Part shown: positions 1 through 12,200 of the stretch, piece after piece
Layout: every line of letters begins with the position of its first letter
Numbering within the stretch: the first letter of the stretch is position 1
Assembly: GCA_032191485.1 (NCBI GenBank)
Contig: JAVDOI010000008.1
Span: 16,753,674-16,817,673, forward strand
From: Leptoclinus maculatus
Lineage: Eukaryota; Chordata; Actinopteri; Perciformes; Stichaeidae
Length of the DNA: 64,000 nt
Direction: 5' to 3'
Program-made: the position numbers and the translations under genes
The notes under the pieces: generated by a model
Database searches by the model: none
Seen by the model: the letters and a program-made list of their open reading frames with translations, nothing else
What the model was told of the DNA's origin: nothing

Positions 1-588
1 ACAGCCTTGACTGTAAAGGGCCGAGTTACGCATGAACTGAAGTAGTCCATCGGACCGCATTGGAAAGCAAAAGTGTTTATAGTTACAGAAATTGTCAAAT
101 GTAATATTGATGCCGTAAAGGGTGTTAACCCCTTGAGACTGTAAGGCAGAACATTTAGGCAGAGATCTAATTGAAACATCTACTTAAGCGTTAATGTGCT
201 ACAATAAAAATAATAGTCTAACTGTCTCCTGACAATCCTGCAAAAATGGAAATACCGGCAACCAGGTCGACAATCCTATCAAATCACTACATCGTTCAAA
301 ATATTGTTCATTGTCTCAGAAAGAAATGAACTTTATTTAGGGTGCCAGAAGTCCTGCCGTTTACCGTCTATCACAAGAAGAATGTCATACTGAAAAATGT
401 GTCAGCTGATGAGATGAATAAATCATAAGTCATTAGAGCGCTCCCTTTCAAATTTGTTTTTAATAACTAAAAAGTGTTTTAAACCTCCAAAATCTGGCTT
501 GCTAATAATGACCAGACTATGAATGCATTCTAAACAAAGAGCCTGGCACCACGATCACTAAGGCCGCTGAAAGGGCTCGCTTGTAATG

Positions 589-600
589 AGTGTGTGTGTG

Positions 601-631
<31 letters not shown>
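589..631. repeat. (TG)n microsatellite
   Basis: 43 bp of nearly pure TG, with one TGCG interruption. The two overlapping Cys/Val ORFs seen here are simply translations of the repeat. Confidence 0.95.
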
Positions 632-2814
632 TATTATGTCAGTCCGTGTGTGTGGCCTGGCCGGCTGGCATGCAAGGTCAGCTCGCCCATTGACACATTA
701 TTTACAGACACACAGTTTACAACAAAAACAAAACAAATTGACATCACCCTGTCCGAGCAGTCCCTCATTAGGCTCCACACACCGGCTGACCACAGTAGCT
801 GAGGCTGAACTGTATCTGTATTAGATTTCAGGAGTCAGGAGGTTGTGTAAGACGGACGGCAGCAGACTTCAACTAAATACATTCAAGTTTAAACAAAACT
901 GGCTGTGCCAAAAACTGCCACTTTTATTTCACGAGGATTAAATACATTACATTAAATACCACTGAATTAAACGTACGGCCTTTCAACACCACCGGTATAA
1001 ATTCTGCTTCTTCTGTGCGTGCTAAAACATGGGGGAAAGCTCAGGCGTTCCACGTAGCATTAAAATACCTTGGAAGCCAAGTATCAAAGTGCTCATACGT
1101 GCCAGAGTGACTCTTGGTGACTGATATATTGACCAAACACACACGCACCTATGCTTAATTGCTCCCTGACACAATCAAAGCCATTCCAGTGCAGGGATTA
1201 GACCCTCTCAAGAGTCCTTTGATTCGATTCCTTCCACTCGAACAGTGTACTGAAACCTAACCATCTCTGACCCCGACAGTGTCTCCGCAGTAGAAAGGGT
1301 GACTTTGGGGTTTGGGCGGCTGTACCCAGCGGTGAGGTGACTGCATCTGGATTAATTAAAGTGATTTTTGCTCAAACTTGCATGAGGGAGAATGTTAGCT
1401 GCATGGACTTCAAACGCAATAATGGCTATCACGCATCATAAATCCTTTTCCAGAACTATCCTGGGTGAGACTTCACAGCCAATACACAACACTCTACTGA
1501 AGGTGTTCTGCACCTGGTGGTGTGGGAAATGTTTAGTGGGCAGCTTATTTCATTTTAAAATGTCCATACTGGTGGTTTGGGCCCATTGTTTTTTAAATAT
1601 ATGTATCTTTCTAAGTTAGGAAACATATGCAAACATGATCTTTGTGAAAAAGGGAGAATTATTCTCCAATGCCAACGCTCCAAGTGTCACATGCCTGCAT
1701 TTCACACAAACACACTTTCAAGACTGATTCTAACTTTTTTGACCTCATGATGATTACGTACATTTAACAAAACAGGATCATAATGTGTACTGTGATGTCA
1801 AGATCAGTCGTTCATTCAACAAACATACAGGCTTTAGAAAACAGTCGGCAGCAGGGCTTTACTCGCTCAAAAGTCTGTTTCATTCAACTGTAACTGTGTG
1901 AGTGCATATATGAAACTATACGATACATTATATCAAATTGGTAGGAGAAAGAAATTCACTCATTGTGGTGAAACGCCACTACTGCAGTTTGACCTCTGAG
2001 TGGATGTTACAACACATAAACGATGAGTCATATTGAAACTAAACATAAGTTTGAGGAGAATATTTGTCCTCTGCGTATTTTCACTAAAGTCAACACATGC
2101 TGCACTTGAACATGTCCTGGTGGGATAGCATGCTTGGTCACTCTTGGGGTTAATGTGCTGATATACATGCTTACATCTCAAAAAGGTCCAGCTTTAACAT
2201 CCCCAGGTGATAAGCCCCGTGGAGAAGCCAAAGGCGAGGCCTAAGGATCACCAGAACCCTGGGCTATTTAAAGTAAAGCCTAATTGAAACAGTAGAAACT
2301 CTTTTACATGGTGGTGGTGGATCAGTGGCTGACCAGCTCACCAGACCAAAGATGGGTGTTAAGAGGACTTTAGAGGCTGAAGGACTGTGCCTCTGCTTTG
2401 CGACCAACACCAAGAGGGTAAATATGGGATACGACGCAAATGTTCGGATCCAAAAAGGGGTGAGGGGTTGCAGAGCGAAAAACAAACTTTCAGACACACG
2501 TTTGAAAGAATATTTTTTCTTTGCAAATGATAAAATATACAATTAGAATTGCGTATATCAAATCTCATTATGGTTTTAAATAGACTTATTTATTTAGGCC
2601 ACAGCTTCCACACATATTAAATAACAGGTTATTAGGTTTTTCCCTTCCACAAGCCTTTCCAAGGAGTCCAATAAAAATGCCTAGTGTGGAAAATGGAAAT
2701 ATTAAACTTTTAACCTCACATACTGTGTGTAGGCCAACCCCGAGACAAACGAGTGTCTTGTGAGCTGAGCAAACATAAGTTGTAAACTAAGGAGTCAGTT
2801 TGATTTTTGATTTT

Positions 2815-2960
2815 TTTTTGTCTGCCTGCCTGCTGGTCTGGTTTGCCTGTCTTAAAGGTCAAACTGTCTGTCTGGTTTGTATTGCTGCCTGCCTGCCTGT
2901 CTGCTTTCCTGCTTGGTTTTTTGTCAGTCTGTTCATTTTACCTCTCTGTTTACTTGTCTG
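2815..2960. repeat. degenerate CTGC/CTGT simple repeat
   Basis: A run of CTGCCTGC, CTGTCTGT and GGTTTGCCTGT units with decaying periodicity of four. Gives three overlapping ORFs with LPACL/CVCL-type composition that have no coding character. Confidence 0.7.
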
Positions 2961-5138
2961 TGTATATACATATTGTCTACAGACGGTCTACCTGCATGCC
3001 AGCCTCTGTACATTTCTGTGAGGCGTTCTTTCCTCTACGTATTTTACCGTCCTTTCCTTACTGGGAAAACATTCCAAATAGTTTGGGTTATTTATAGCGG
3101 GACATCCAGAAACTTACTGTTGCATAAACTCGTGCAGTGTACAAGTGAGTCAGATGCTAAAAGAGCTCTGTTAAAGTTCCCGAAAGCTTACATTTTTGTA
3201 ATGTTTAAAAGTTCTCCAACTTTAAAACTTCATTCAGTGTTCAGAATAAAATCAAATACATGCCATGTGCCTTAAGTATTAGAGGACCGTGTGTAAATTC
3301 ACGACAGCCATTCTGCTTTTGCCAAAGCTTTTATTGAACCGAGGCAGTGTTACTTTGGAACAATGGAAACACGGTATTACAGCGTCTGTATCTTGTAACT
3401 TGTTGGAACATAATTGTTTAAATTCAACCAAACAGGCCTTCAAATATACAGCCTGCTATGTTACTGTAAGTATGCATGGACGGTATTACTTGCAGAAGCA
3501 TTTGAACCCCTCACTAATGTGACCTTACCGATAGGGATACTGGTGTCATGTGTCTCCAGTCTGGGCCTTTTAGCAAAAATAGCACAGGTCAGAGTGATGA
3601 GGCATTCATTGCCACATCAGACAATTCAGGGGGTAGTTTAGTTTTTTATTAAAACATATCAAATCTGTAACACAATAACCCTTCAAATAGCCTTCCTAGT
3701 TACATTTAAACCCCCCACAGCTCAATGTCAGCATCTGTACAGTTCAGCTGTGCAACTTTCCCCGTGTATATTATTGTCAAATATGTTCGTCCCAATCAAC
3801 TTGACTTCAGCTGATTGGACTGGACACAGCTTAACACGGAGCTCTTCAGCTCGGCAGTGTCAAAAAAACGTGCAACACAGTGAACCCCGACCTCGCGAAA
3901 TGGATTGATTTGTGGCCCAGCCAGGGATAGTGTGGATGGTGTTGAAAAAAAGGCGAGGACCATATGGCAGAACGTGTGTGTGTGTGTGTGTACGTAACAT
4001 AATAGCAACACACACTGATTGTAAGCCTTTTACTTAGGTATCATGAGGTCAAAAGGGCACTTTTTTATGCTTCTAGGGGTCAGCTTGTGTCATGGAACAA
4101 AGCGTTTTATCTCCTACACCCTGGGGTAGAGGTCTGCACAGGTCTGTTTTTTCTATCTGACACCCAACTGCTCCTGCAGGATTTCCGACCATTACGGTCC
4201 CGCTCATGCAGATGCACCATCCCACCGGCTCCTGCAGGGAGTCTGATCCCTCCCTGATCCCTCTCTGATCACTTGTGTTCTATTGAAAATCTATCATGCA
4301 ACATTTGTGCAAACCTCAGCAGACTTTTTTTTTATGAGAAAAGCTAGCAGGTGCTCAGCTTGCTACTGAGCTATGTTGATAAGTGCTGATCATTAAAAGT
4401 AAAAATGTCTAGCTTCTGTAATTTCCTTGATGCACATGAGTTCCTGGAAGGTTGTATATGGTTTAGTGGAAGACGGTGCATTTATATACAAGGTTAGGCC
4501 TAATAATAAACATGCTCTCATATTTTCAGGTATGAAATTTCATCCTGTGATAATGATGCTGACTACACAAGAATGAACATGTCCTAATCTTGTGTGTTGG
4601 GTCCTGTGTTATCTGTGGAATCCCACTGCAGCTCGGGGGCATCACTGAGACAGACAGTACAGCTGAAACAAGCTTGACATCACTTTAGATCAAATGGAAG
4701 TGTCAAAGGCCTCGGGAGAAAGAGAGCCACTGTTACACTCAGAGGGAGCTGAGAGTGTACAAGCATGTGCGTTCCAGTATCTGTGTGTACACAAGTGTGA
4801 ATGCATTCAACTGTGATTCATAGTAGATCTAAACCTACTACAGGTTTGTCATTTAACAGTTTCTCTTGGCAGTGAGCAAAAAACAAAAGAAGATCACCCC
4901 TTCTATTGAGGAGTGTCCTACTGTCCAACTCCAGGAGGTTCCCTACATTTCTGAGTGGTCAAACTGGTGAGAGAAAGCAGGTTAAGGAATGTTTGCGGCA
5001 GTCAGAAGAATTGAACTGAAATAAGAAGAATTAACAGTTGTATTTAATGCTACTTGCTCAGTTCAAACAAAAGACTGGCACCACATCCAACTCCATTTGT
5101 TATATGTTTTTAAGTATCCATTGTTTGATTCTTTCTGT

Positions 5139-5146
5139 GTGTATGA
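5139..5146 (+). repeat. left target-site duplication GTGTATGA
   Basis: Identical to 6606-6613 on the other side of the hAT element. Confidence 0.85.
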
Positions 5147-6605
5147 CAGTGGCGGGCGGTGGATTTTATACCTGAGCCTTCAGTGCTGTCCTACTACAGT
5201 TGAATTACCTCCTAATAACCTCATTATGACACATCAATCCAGCAAACCTGCAGCGGATCCACGCATTCCACCACACGAGAGCACGAGCCATTCAAATATT
5301 ATTCATAAAAGCGACACGATAGACAAACGAACAGTAGTAACGTTACTATGTAAACTAACACACGCAGTTTGTCACTTACCGAAACTTAAAGAGTTTAATC
5401 CCAGTACATCGTTTCAGTTCCAGTAAGAAGTCCTTCTCGATTCATGGGCGCCAGTGATGACAGTCGAGCCTCCCCAGTTGTATTTCGCCAGTCTGCTGCG
5501 GCAGGTTGGCAGCTGGGCCGGGTCCCCTCCTCCGCCGGGGCACCGGCCGGCGCAGACCGCACGCCGGGCCGCGGATGTGGAGCTGTTTCCCTGCGAATGT
5601 GTTCGTTGAGTTGTAGATCCACTCGAGTCTCTCCAAAAGTTTTCAAAAGCACCGTAGCTTGTGTCCTGCCGTGCTATGGCGTCCTCAGGTTAGCGTAGCA
5701 TAGCTCCAAACACCAGGAGCTCGGTTAAAATGAAACACATTCCCAGCCATAAAATGTGCAACGCTTCTCCGACGCTGTCAGCCAGAAATACCGTTCATAC
5801 AAATCCTTTTCCTGGCTGAGTCAGGGCTGCTAGCTGTGGGGTTGACTGACCATTTCTTACGATGTCCAGCTTTTCCTGAAATGTCCTTCTTTCTTGAGAA
5901 AGGTGTTATCAGTAACTCCGCCACTAAATCCGTTTCTCTTCAGCCATTGAGTGTTCAAAAAACAAAGCTAGGTAAAAAATAAAATAAACTACACCAAGCA
6001 AAACCCTACAAATGTTATAATTTCTTCCATATCTTTCAATTTGAACTCTCACTACTCAGACTAAGCTCTGCTGGCAAGTTAAGTTTCATTTCACTTTAGT
6101 CACGTGCTCGCCCACTCGACCAATCACAGCACACTCTGCACCTCTCGGCAGAGCTGCACCTGGACTCTGAGCTGCACGTAATGCTGACGTAGTTGTAGGC
6201 CGGCTAGCGGGTGCTGACACTCAAAGAATACGCCCAACATGTCAAACTAAAGATCTAATTGGTTGAACACGATGACAATCAACAATATCGTCCCCATTCA
6301 CTTAAACTGCACATGGAGGCACTTGTGAGTCTGCAGGCCTGGGGCCTCTCTTCTTACCTAGAGACACAGAGGTGAAATCTGATTGGATAAAAGCTCTACT
6401 TAAAACAAGCTGCACTGGAAGCAGAGCAACTGAGGAAGACAGTAGCTGTGCAATGAGAAAATAAGATAATGGGAAAAATATTTTGATAAATTATGATACA
6501 TGTAGTGTATTTAAGAAAAATTATAAAATTATAAAATAGCTATAACTTTGTGATTCTGTTTAGGCCAGCAGAGAAGGCTTTGCAGGCCCTGACGGCCTAC
6601 CACTT
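5147..6605. mobile_element. non-autonomous hAT DNA transposon with 8-bp TSD
   Basis: The left end CAGTGGCGGGCGGTGGATTT and the right end (reverse complement AAGTGGTAGGCCGTCAGGGC) are imperfect terminal inverted repeats of about 45 bp. They share AGTGG, GGC, GT, CCTG, AGCCTTC, TGCTG and CCTA in order. The flanks carry a perfect 8-bp direct duplication GTGTATGA at 5139-5146 and 6606-6613, the size produced by hAT transposases. The 1,459-bp interior has a CpG-rich block (about 5440-5600) and no transposase, so it must have been mobilised in trans. A short minus-strand ORF (5652-5395) over the CpG block is not recognised. Confidence 0.85.
5420..5620. other. CpG-rich core inside the hAT element
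   Basis: Contains GCCGGGGCACCGGCCGGCGC and similar CpG-dense sequence, in contrast with the AT-rich surroundings. It lies wholly inside the transposon ends, so it travels with the element. It could resemble a captured promoter or exon, but nothing recognisable is encoded. Confidence 0.55.
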
Positions 6606-6613
6606 GTGTATGA
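6606..6613 (+). repeat. right target-site duplication GTGTATGA
   Basis: Identical to 5139-5146; directly follows the CCACTT terminus of the element. Confidence 0.85.
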
Positions 6614-6639
6614 TACAAGTAGAGAAAATATAATCTATA

Positions 6640-9284
6640 TTTGTACGGAAATATTTCGATTTTTACAGGTATATTAAAATTATTCTTTTCAAACTGTGAA
6701 ATACACTGTATTTACAGGGGTATACATATGTCATACCGCGTCCCAAGTCTATATTCTGAATTCCTATCAGAACTTTCAGAGTTCTTATCAAGTTTTGTCC
6801 TCAAAACAGATAAAGTAATTATTGTAGGTGATTTCAATATTCATGTGGATGTCGTTAATGATAGCCTTAGTACTGCGTTAATCTCATTATTAGATCTGAT
6901 TGGCTTCTGTCAGAGTGTACAGAAACCCACAAACTGTTTTACCACACCCTCGACCTTGTTCTGGCATATGGCATTGAAATAAAAACTATAATAGTCTTTC
7001 CACAGAACCCTCTTTTATCAGACCATTACCTAATAACTTTAATACTTAATACCAGAGTATACGCCATCAGGCAAAAGTTTCTACACTAAATGTCTATCTG
7101 ATAGTGCTGTAGCTAAATTTAAAAGAAGCGATTTAATCTGCATTTATGTCAATATCATGTCTCAATATAACAGGACTGCTAACTGTAGTCTGTCCTATAT
7201 TGTTTATCTTGTCGATAGTGCTACAGGCTCACTCCGAATGGCACGAGACTCTATTGCCCCTCTAAAAAAGAAGATAATAAAACAAAGGAAGTTCACTCCA
7301 TGGTATAACCCTCAAACCTGCAAATTATTGCAAACATAGCGAAAACTTTAAAGGATATGTTGTTCCACTAATTTTTCCTTGTAATTAAACCTCTTCTTAA
7401 GAAGCCCCATCTTGATCCAGAGGTGTTGGCTAACTAATCTCTAACATTCCCTTCCTCTCTAAGATCTTTGAGAAGGCAGTCACAAATCAAAGTTTATTTA
7501 AGGAATTTCAGCCAGGATTTAGATTGTATCATAGCACAGAGACAGCACTGTTGAAAATTACAAATTACCTTAATTGCTTTAGACAAAGGACTTGTCTCTG
7601 TGCTTGTCTTGTTAGACCTTAGTACTGCATCAACACCATTGACCATCACATCCTATTACAGGGACTAGAACATTTGACATTCACAAGGTTCTGTTCTTGG
7701 ACTAATTGTATTCACCTTATCTATGCTTCCATTAAGCAATATTATTCGAAAACACTCCTTAAACTTTCAATGTTATGCAGATGATACCCAATTATATCTA
7801 TAGATCAAGCCAGACGAAACCAACCAGTTCGCTAATCTTCAAGCATGTCTTAAGGATATAAAAACCTGGACGGCTTGCAACTTCCTGATGTTAAACTCAG
7901 ACAAAACTGAAGTTATTCTACTAGGCCCAGAACACCCCCGAAATCAATTATCTAATGATACAGTTATTCTAGATGGCATTGCACTGGCATCCAGCACCAC
8001 CGTAAATAATCTCTGAGTTATCTTTGATCAGTATATTTCCTTTAACTACAGCATAAAACAAATTTCAAGGACTGCCTTTTTTCATCGTCATCCTGTCTCA
8101 AAGCGATGCAGAAAAATGTGTTGATGCATTAGTTATATTTAGACTAGATTACTGCAATTCCTTATTATCAGGCTGGACTAATAAATCTACTAAATCTCTC
8201 CAGCTGATTCAGAATGATGCGGCATGAGTACCAACAAAAACTAAGAAAAGCGATCTTATTACTCCTGTATTAGATCCTCTGCACTGGCTCCCTGTAAAAT
8301 CAAGAATTGAATTTAAAATCCTACTCCTCACCTACAAAGCCCTAATTGGCCAGGCACCATCATATCTTAAATAACCTATTGTACCCTATTACCAGAGAGC
8401 TGCACTACCAGAATACAGGGTTGTAGTTCCTAGAGTCTTAAAAGGTAGGATGGTAGCCAGAGCCTTCAGTTATCAAGCTCCTCTTCTGTGGAACCAGCTT
8501 CCAGTTTCAGTCCGGGGGGCAGACACACTCACAACATTTAAGAGTAGGCTTAAGACTTTCCTTTTTGACAATGCTTATAGTTAGGGCTGGCTCAGGTTTG
8601 CCTTGGACCAGCCCCTAGATAAGCTGCTATAGGCCTAGACTGCCAGGGGACTTCCTATGATACACTGAGCTCTCTCCTCTTCTCTATCTCGGCCTATATG
8701 AATTCATGCCCCATTAATGCACATTAATAACTTTGCTTCTTCCTCGAAGTCTTTGTGCTTTCTCACCTTGCAGGTTTCCATCATGGATTGTGGCTATACC
8801 TTTGCTGTGGTCGTGCCTCCTGCCTGACACCCACTGCTACTACTATTAATAATATTAGTCACATTTATATTAATATTACTGATACCATTAATGCTTTTTT
8901 TATCATTATTCTATTACAACCACTGCTGCTATTATTATTCGTAGTCGTAAGTTTTCCATCCTTATTCTGCTTACTACTCTCATTATACGAATCATTCATG
9001 TCATTATGCATTGAATGTGTTTTAACTCTACTATGTTGTCTATTCTGTACACATGACATCTATTGCACTTCTGTCCATCCTGGGGGAGGAATCCCTCCTC
9101 TGTTGCTCTCCTTAAGGTTTCTTCCTTTTTTTTACTTCCTTCCGTTAAAGGTTTTTTGGGGGGAGTTTTTCCTGTTCCAATGCGAGGGTCCTGGGACAGG
9201 ATGTCATATGTTCTACAGATTATGAAGCCGTCTGAGGCAAATGTGTGATTTTGGGCTACACAAAATAAATTTACTTGAATTTAA
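6640..9284 (+). mobile_element. decayed L2-clade (Maui-like) LINE
   Basis: Remnant non-LTR retrotransposon read on the plus strand, broken by many stops and frameshifts. Visible in order: endonuclease end (LSEFLSSFVLKTDKVIIVGD then FNIHVDV, about 6760-6855); RT fingers ISNIPFLSKIFEKAV (about 7437-7481); QPGFRLYHSTETALLKITN (about 7510-7566); LLDLSTA (about 7602); the catalytic block [10 protein letters not shown] (7771-7800); NSDKTEVILLGPE (about 7895); and a 3' UTR ending TTTGGGCTACACAAAATAAA then TTTACTTGAATTTAA, the short A/T-rich tail typical of fish L2. The 5' part is missing, as usual for truncated insertions. No intact protein remains. Confidence 0.88.
7771..7800 (+). pseudogene. reverse transcriptase YADD catalytic motif in dead LINE
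   Basis: Codons TAT GCA GAT GAT within [10 protein letters not shown], the metal-binding motif of non-LTR reverse transcriptases. The frames upstream and downstream are interrupted, so this is a fossil. Confidence 0.85.
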
Positions 9285-12200
9285 CTACTTGAGAAAGAGG
9301 AAACTGTGTTGATTAAAAAAGGGGTTGAGGTAGATATATCTAAATTAAGCAGATGGCTATTTAGCTAGCCGTAGGTGCTTATATGACCCTATGCAACTCT
9401 AGCTATGAATTTGATACATTTGTTGTCACACAGCCAGTTGAGAGCAGCCTGTCCTATAATCTCAGCAGACCAAACACAGGTGAAATGAGTCATTGAGAGA
9501 TGATACAGGATAGCCAGGGTGACAAAACAAAGCCATACATGTCATGGTTCATCGTCTTATACTATGTCTTGTTTTTGAAAAAACTATATTATATTTAAAG
9601 CTGCTCACATCAACATTTTTACGTTAACAATTCACCCAGGACTCTGAAACTGGTCACATCTCTCTCTTAAGTATCACTCCCACAAGCCTCCCTTCCCCCT
9701 GATTCCCACTGTAAACCCATGCTTCACTGTAACGCATAAGCTACCTCCCTCTCCTCCAAACCCTTGCCCAGCCCCAGCCCTCCCCGATTCGACCCCTACC
9801 CTCATCCTGCACCGCTCCAGTTCGGAACATAAACAGCATCTTAATTCAAGAAATGGCAAAGATCCAACTTGGTGTCTGGGGACTTGTGGAGAGCCCATTG
9901 AAGTGAATGTACTGACCGTAACAACCCCGAGAGAGGGGAGGTCAATTATTCTACTGTATATGTTTTAACTCGCCAGACGCCTTATGTGAGAATATTTAGC
10001 CCGACGCTGTGGGTTATCAAAACTTGTGCTGTTGTGAGACAGGGAGTGCTGTGGGTGGAAAGATACGCTGCCTGCTCGACTGTATTGTTTTGCTGTGGGC
10101 CAGCGATTCGCACCAGCCTTTAGCTCTGTAGGCAACCATTAAAAGGTATGTATTTTTAAACAGACAACTGATAAATCCTTTTGAACTTTTGAGCATAAAA
10201 TAGTTTAGTCAAGTCATTAGATTACACTAAAGAATCACATTTCAAATTCACTGTAGGCACTGCATGGCATTACACGAACAAACACTGACCACTGACTCAA
10301 ACTTTTGGTATTCCATGTAAGTCTTAAAATTACAAATAAGTCTAATTATAAGCGTCTCAAATGAGTATGAGTGTGTGTGTGTGTGGTTGTGTGTGAGGGT
10401 TGGCTGTTGTTTCTGCAGCAATGCAACACTGAAGACAGGAGAAAGAGTCGAACAGAGCATCTCTGTCTCCTGTTTTAATCAGCAGATTAGATGGTAGTCA
10501 CTCCTCACTGGATGTGCTTGTTGCACATGTTGATTAGTCATTAATTGGCAGCTTTCATTATTTGAGAGCAGCAGCGTAAAGTGGGGCTATAAGAGAGGGC
10601 CTGATGTCATGCCGGTGGAGGCTGAATAGCACCAGTCTATGAGAGAAAGGCCTTTTGGGAACATGGACAGTGCCTAATTGGATGAGGATTTCATTGGGCT
10701 GCTTGGGAGCACTGGTCTTATGCAATGGCATAGATGAATGGACGGAGCTTGGGAGCAATTGTGCTTGTGCACAAGTTGGCTGTAATGGTGGCCCCCAGAG
10801 GGCTGCGTTAGATGGATTTGCATTCTCATGACGCCATCTTTACTACACCTGCTGGTAGCACATAACCTCTTTCAATGACTGATGCTGGGAAATACAAAGA
10901 ACTGTTGCATTAAACCTCCTCTTAGTCAAGAACGTAAAGCTTTGTTGTGGCATGGCGTCATTATCATCTACGACAAAAGGAAACATCAAACCCAAATGAA
11001 ACTGACCTTGTCGGTAAAACATTTAACTGGTTTCAGAAAAGAGCTGGAGTTCTATGTGACCCCTTGAAGAGAAAGGGGAACAGGATTTATTTGGCTTACT
11101 TACTCTAAGGAATGCTAACAAACTTGGCTAGCTGAAAATCATATTAAAAAGGGCTTAACGAAAGTCCTGTTCCTAAGTACCTAAGTACACCAGTCTAAGC
11201 CCTGACCGCTTCTAAATCTGGGTATAATACTAGAAAACCAAAGGGCAGAAAATGCAATTATGTACAACAAAATACATGCATACATGGTCAGAAGTGCTGT
11301 ATTTGGAGCGTGAGAGGGAATCAGAATTAGCTTTAGGACAGTGCTATAATTCAAGAACAGAAACATGCCTGTGTTGTCGCTATGGGAATTATTTCTGGGG
11401 GGAAAAAAAAGGCTTTTTTGTTTTTAACGGTACGGTACATCTACCAAAGCCAACTAGCCATGGTTTGTTTTGATTTGGCATTGCAGATTCCAGCTGGTGA
11501 GGTGAGACGGACAGACAATCGGGCAGACAGAGGGACAAAGAGACAAAGATAAACTAAGGGACGACAGATATGTAGAGATAAAGACAACAGAACACAAGAG
11601 CAAGGGTAAAAATTCCCAATAGTCTTTATATATCCATCATGAGGAGAGCGAATCTGTGCGTAAATGAACGTTCCTGACCATTTTTACCTTAAAAATTGGA
11701 CATACCGTCATTCTTTTAATTTCCTGTCATCGGTGAAACAAACGCTAGCCTTTCACATCAGATAAAATATTAGGCTATAATTATAACAGTACGAATGTTC
11801 AGGCTCCCTCATGTGGCTGCAGATATACATGTTAAATAAAACACTGGAAGAAATTCTGCCAATTTATTTGGCAAACCAAATAAAATCTCCTGCGTCTTTG
11901 GGACTGGCGGCGTTAATGAGATGATTTCGTCTGGCACATCACCGTGCCTCCACACCACATTACCTGTGGCCACCCCGAGCATGTGGTCCCTCAGGTGTTC
12001 AGTTACCTACAGAATGAAGGCAACATTCTTGCCTCTCACGCAGGCTTGGGTTTCAGCCACATTTGGACTAACACCAGACGGTGAGAAACCCAATCCACTG
12101 TAAACTTTGGTGGTTTGACAAGCGAGCATTGCATCACCTTTGGTCACAAGTGAAAGCGGGGAGAATCGGGTCTGTATAGATCCATATTTACGGTACGGAG

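Larger units (their letters stand above)
1..5138. other. intergenic AT-rich DNA, no gene seen
   Basis: No open frame with coding character on either strand. It holds a (TG)n tract (589-631), a degenerate CTGC/CTGT tetranucleotide stretch (2815-2960) that produces spurious Cys/Leu-rich ORFs, and a short (TG)n (3973-3991). If synteny with other vertebrates holds, this is downstream of cobl and could be within the first intron or upstream of grb10, but no coding exon of grb10 was recognised. Confidence 0.6.

Noticed and set aside
590..824. Two overlapping Cys/Val ORFs
   Set aside because: They translate a (TG)n microsatellite.
2800..3275. Three overlapping hydrophobic, Cys-rich ORFs that could suggest a secreted peptide
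   Set aside because: Composition comes from a degenerate CTGC/CTGT simple repeat; no conserved pattern or splice support.
8755..9225. 156-codon plus-strand ORF
   Set aside because: Lies in the 3' UTR of the L2-type LINE and is not part of its protein.
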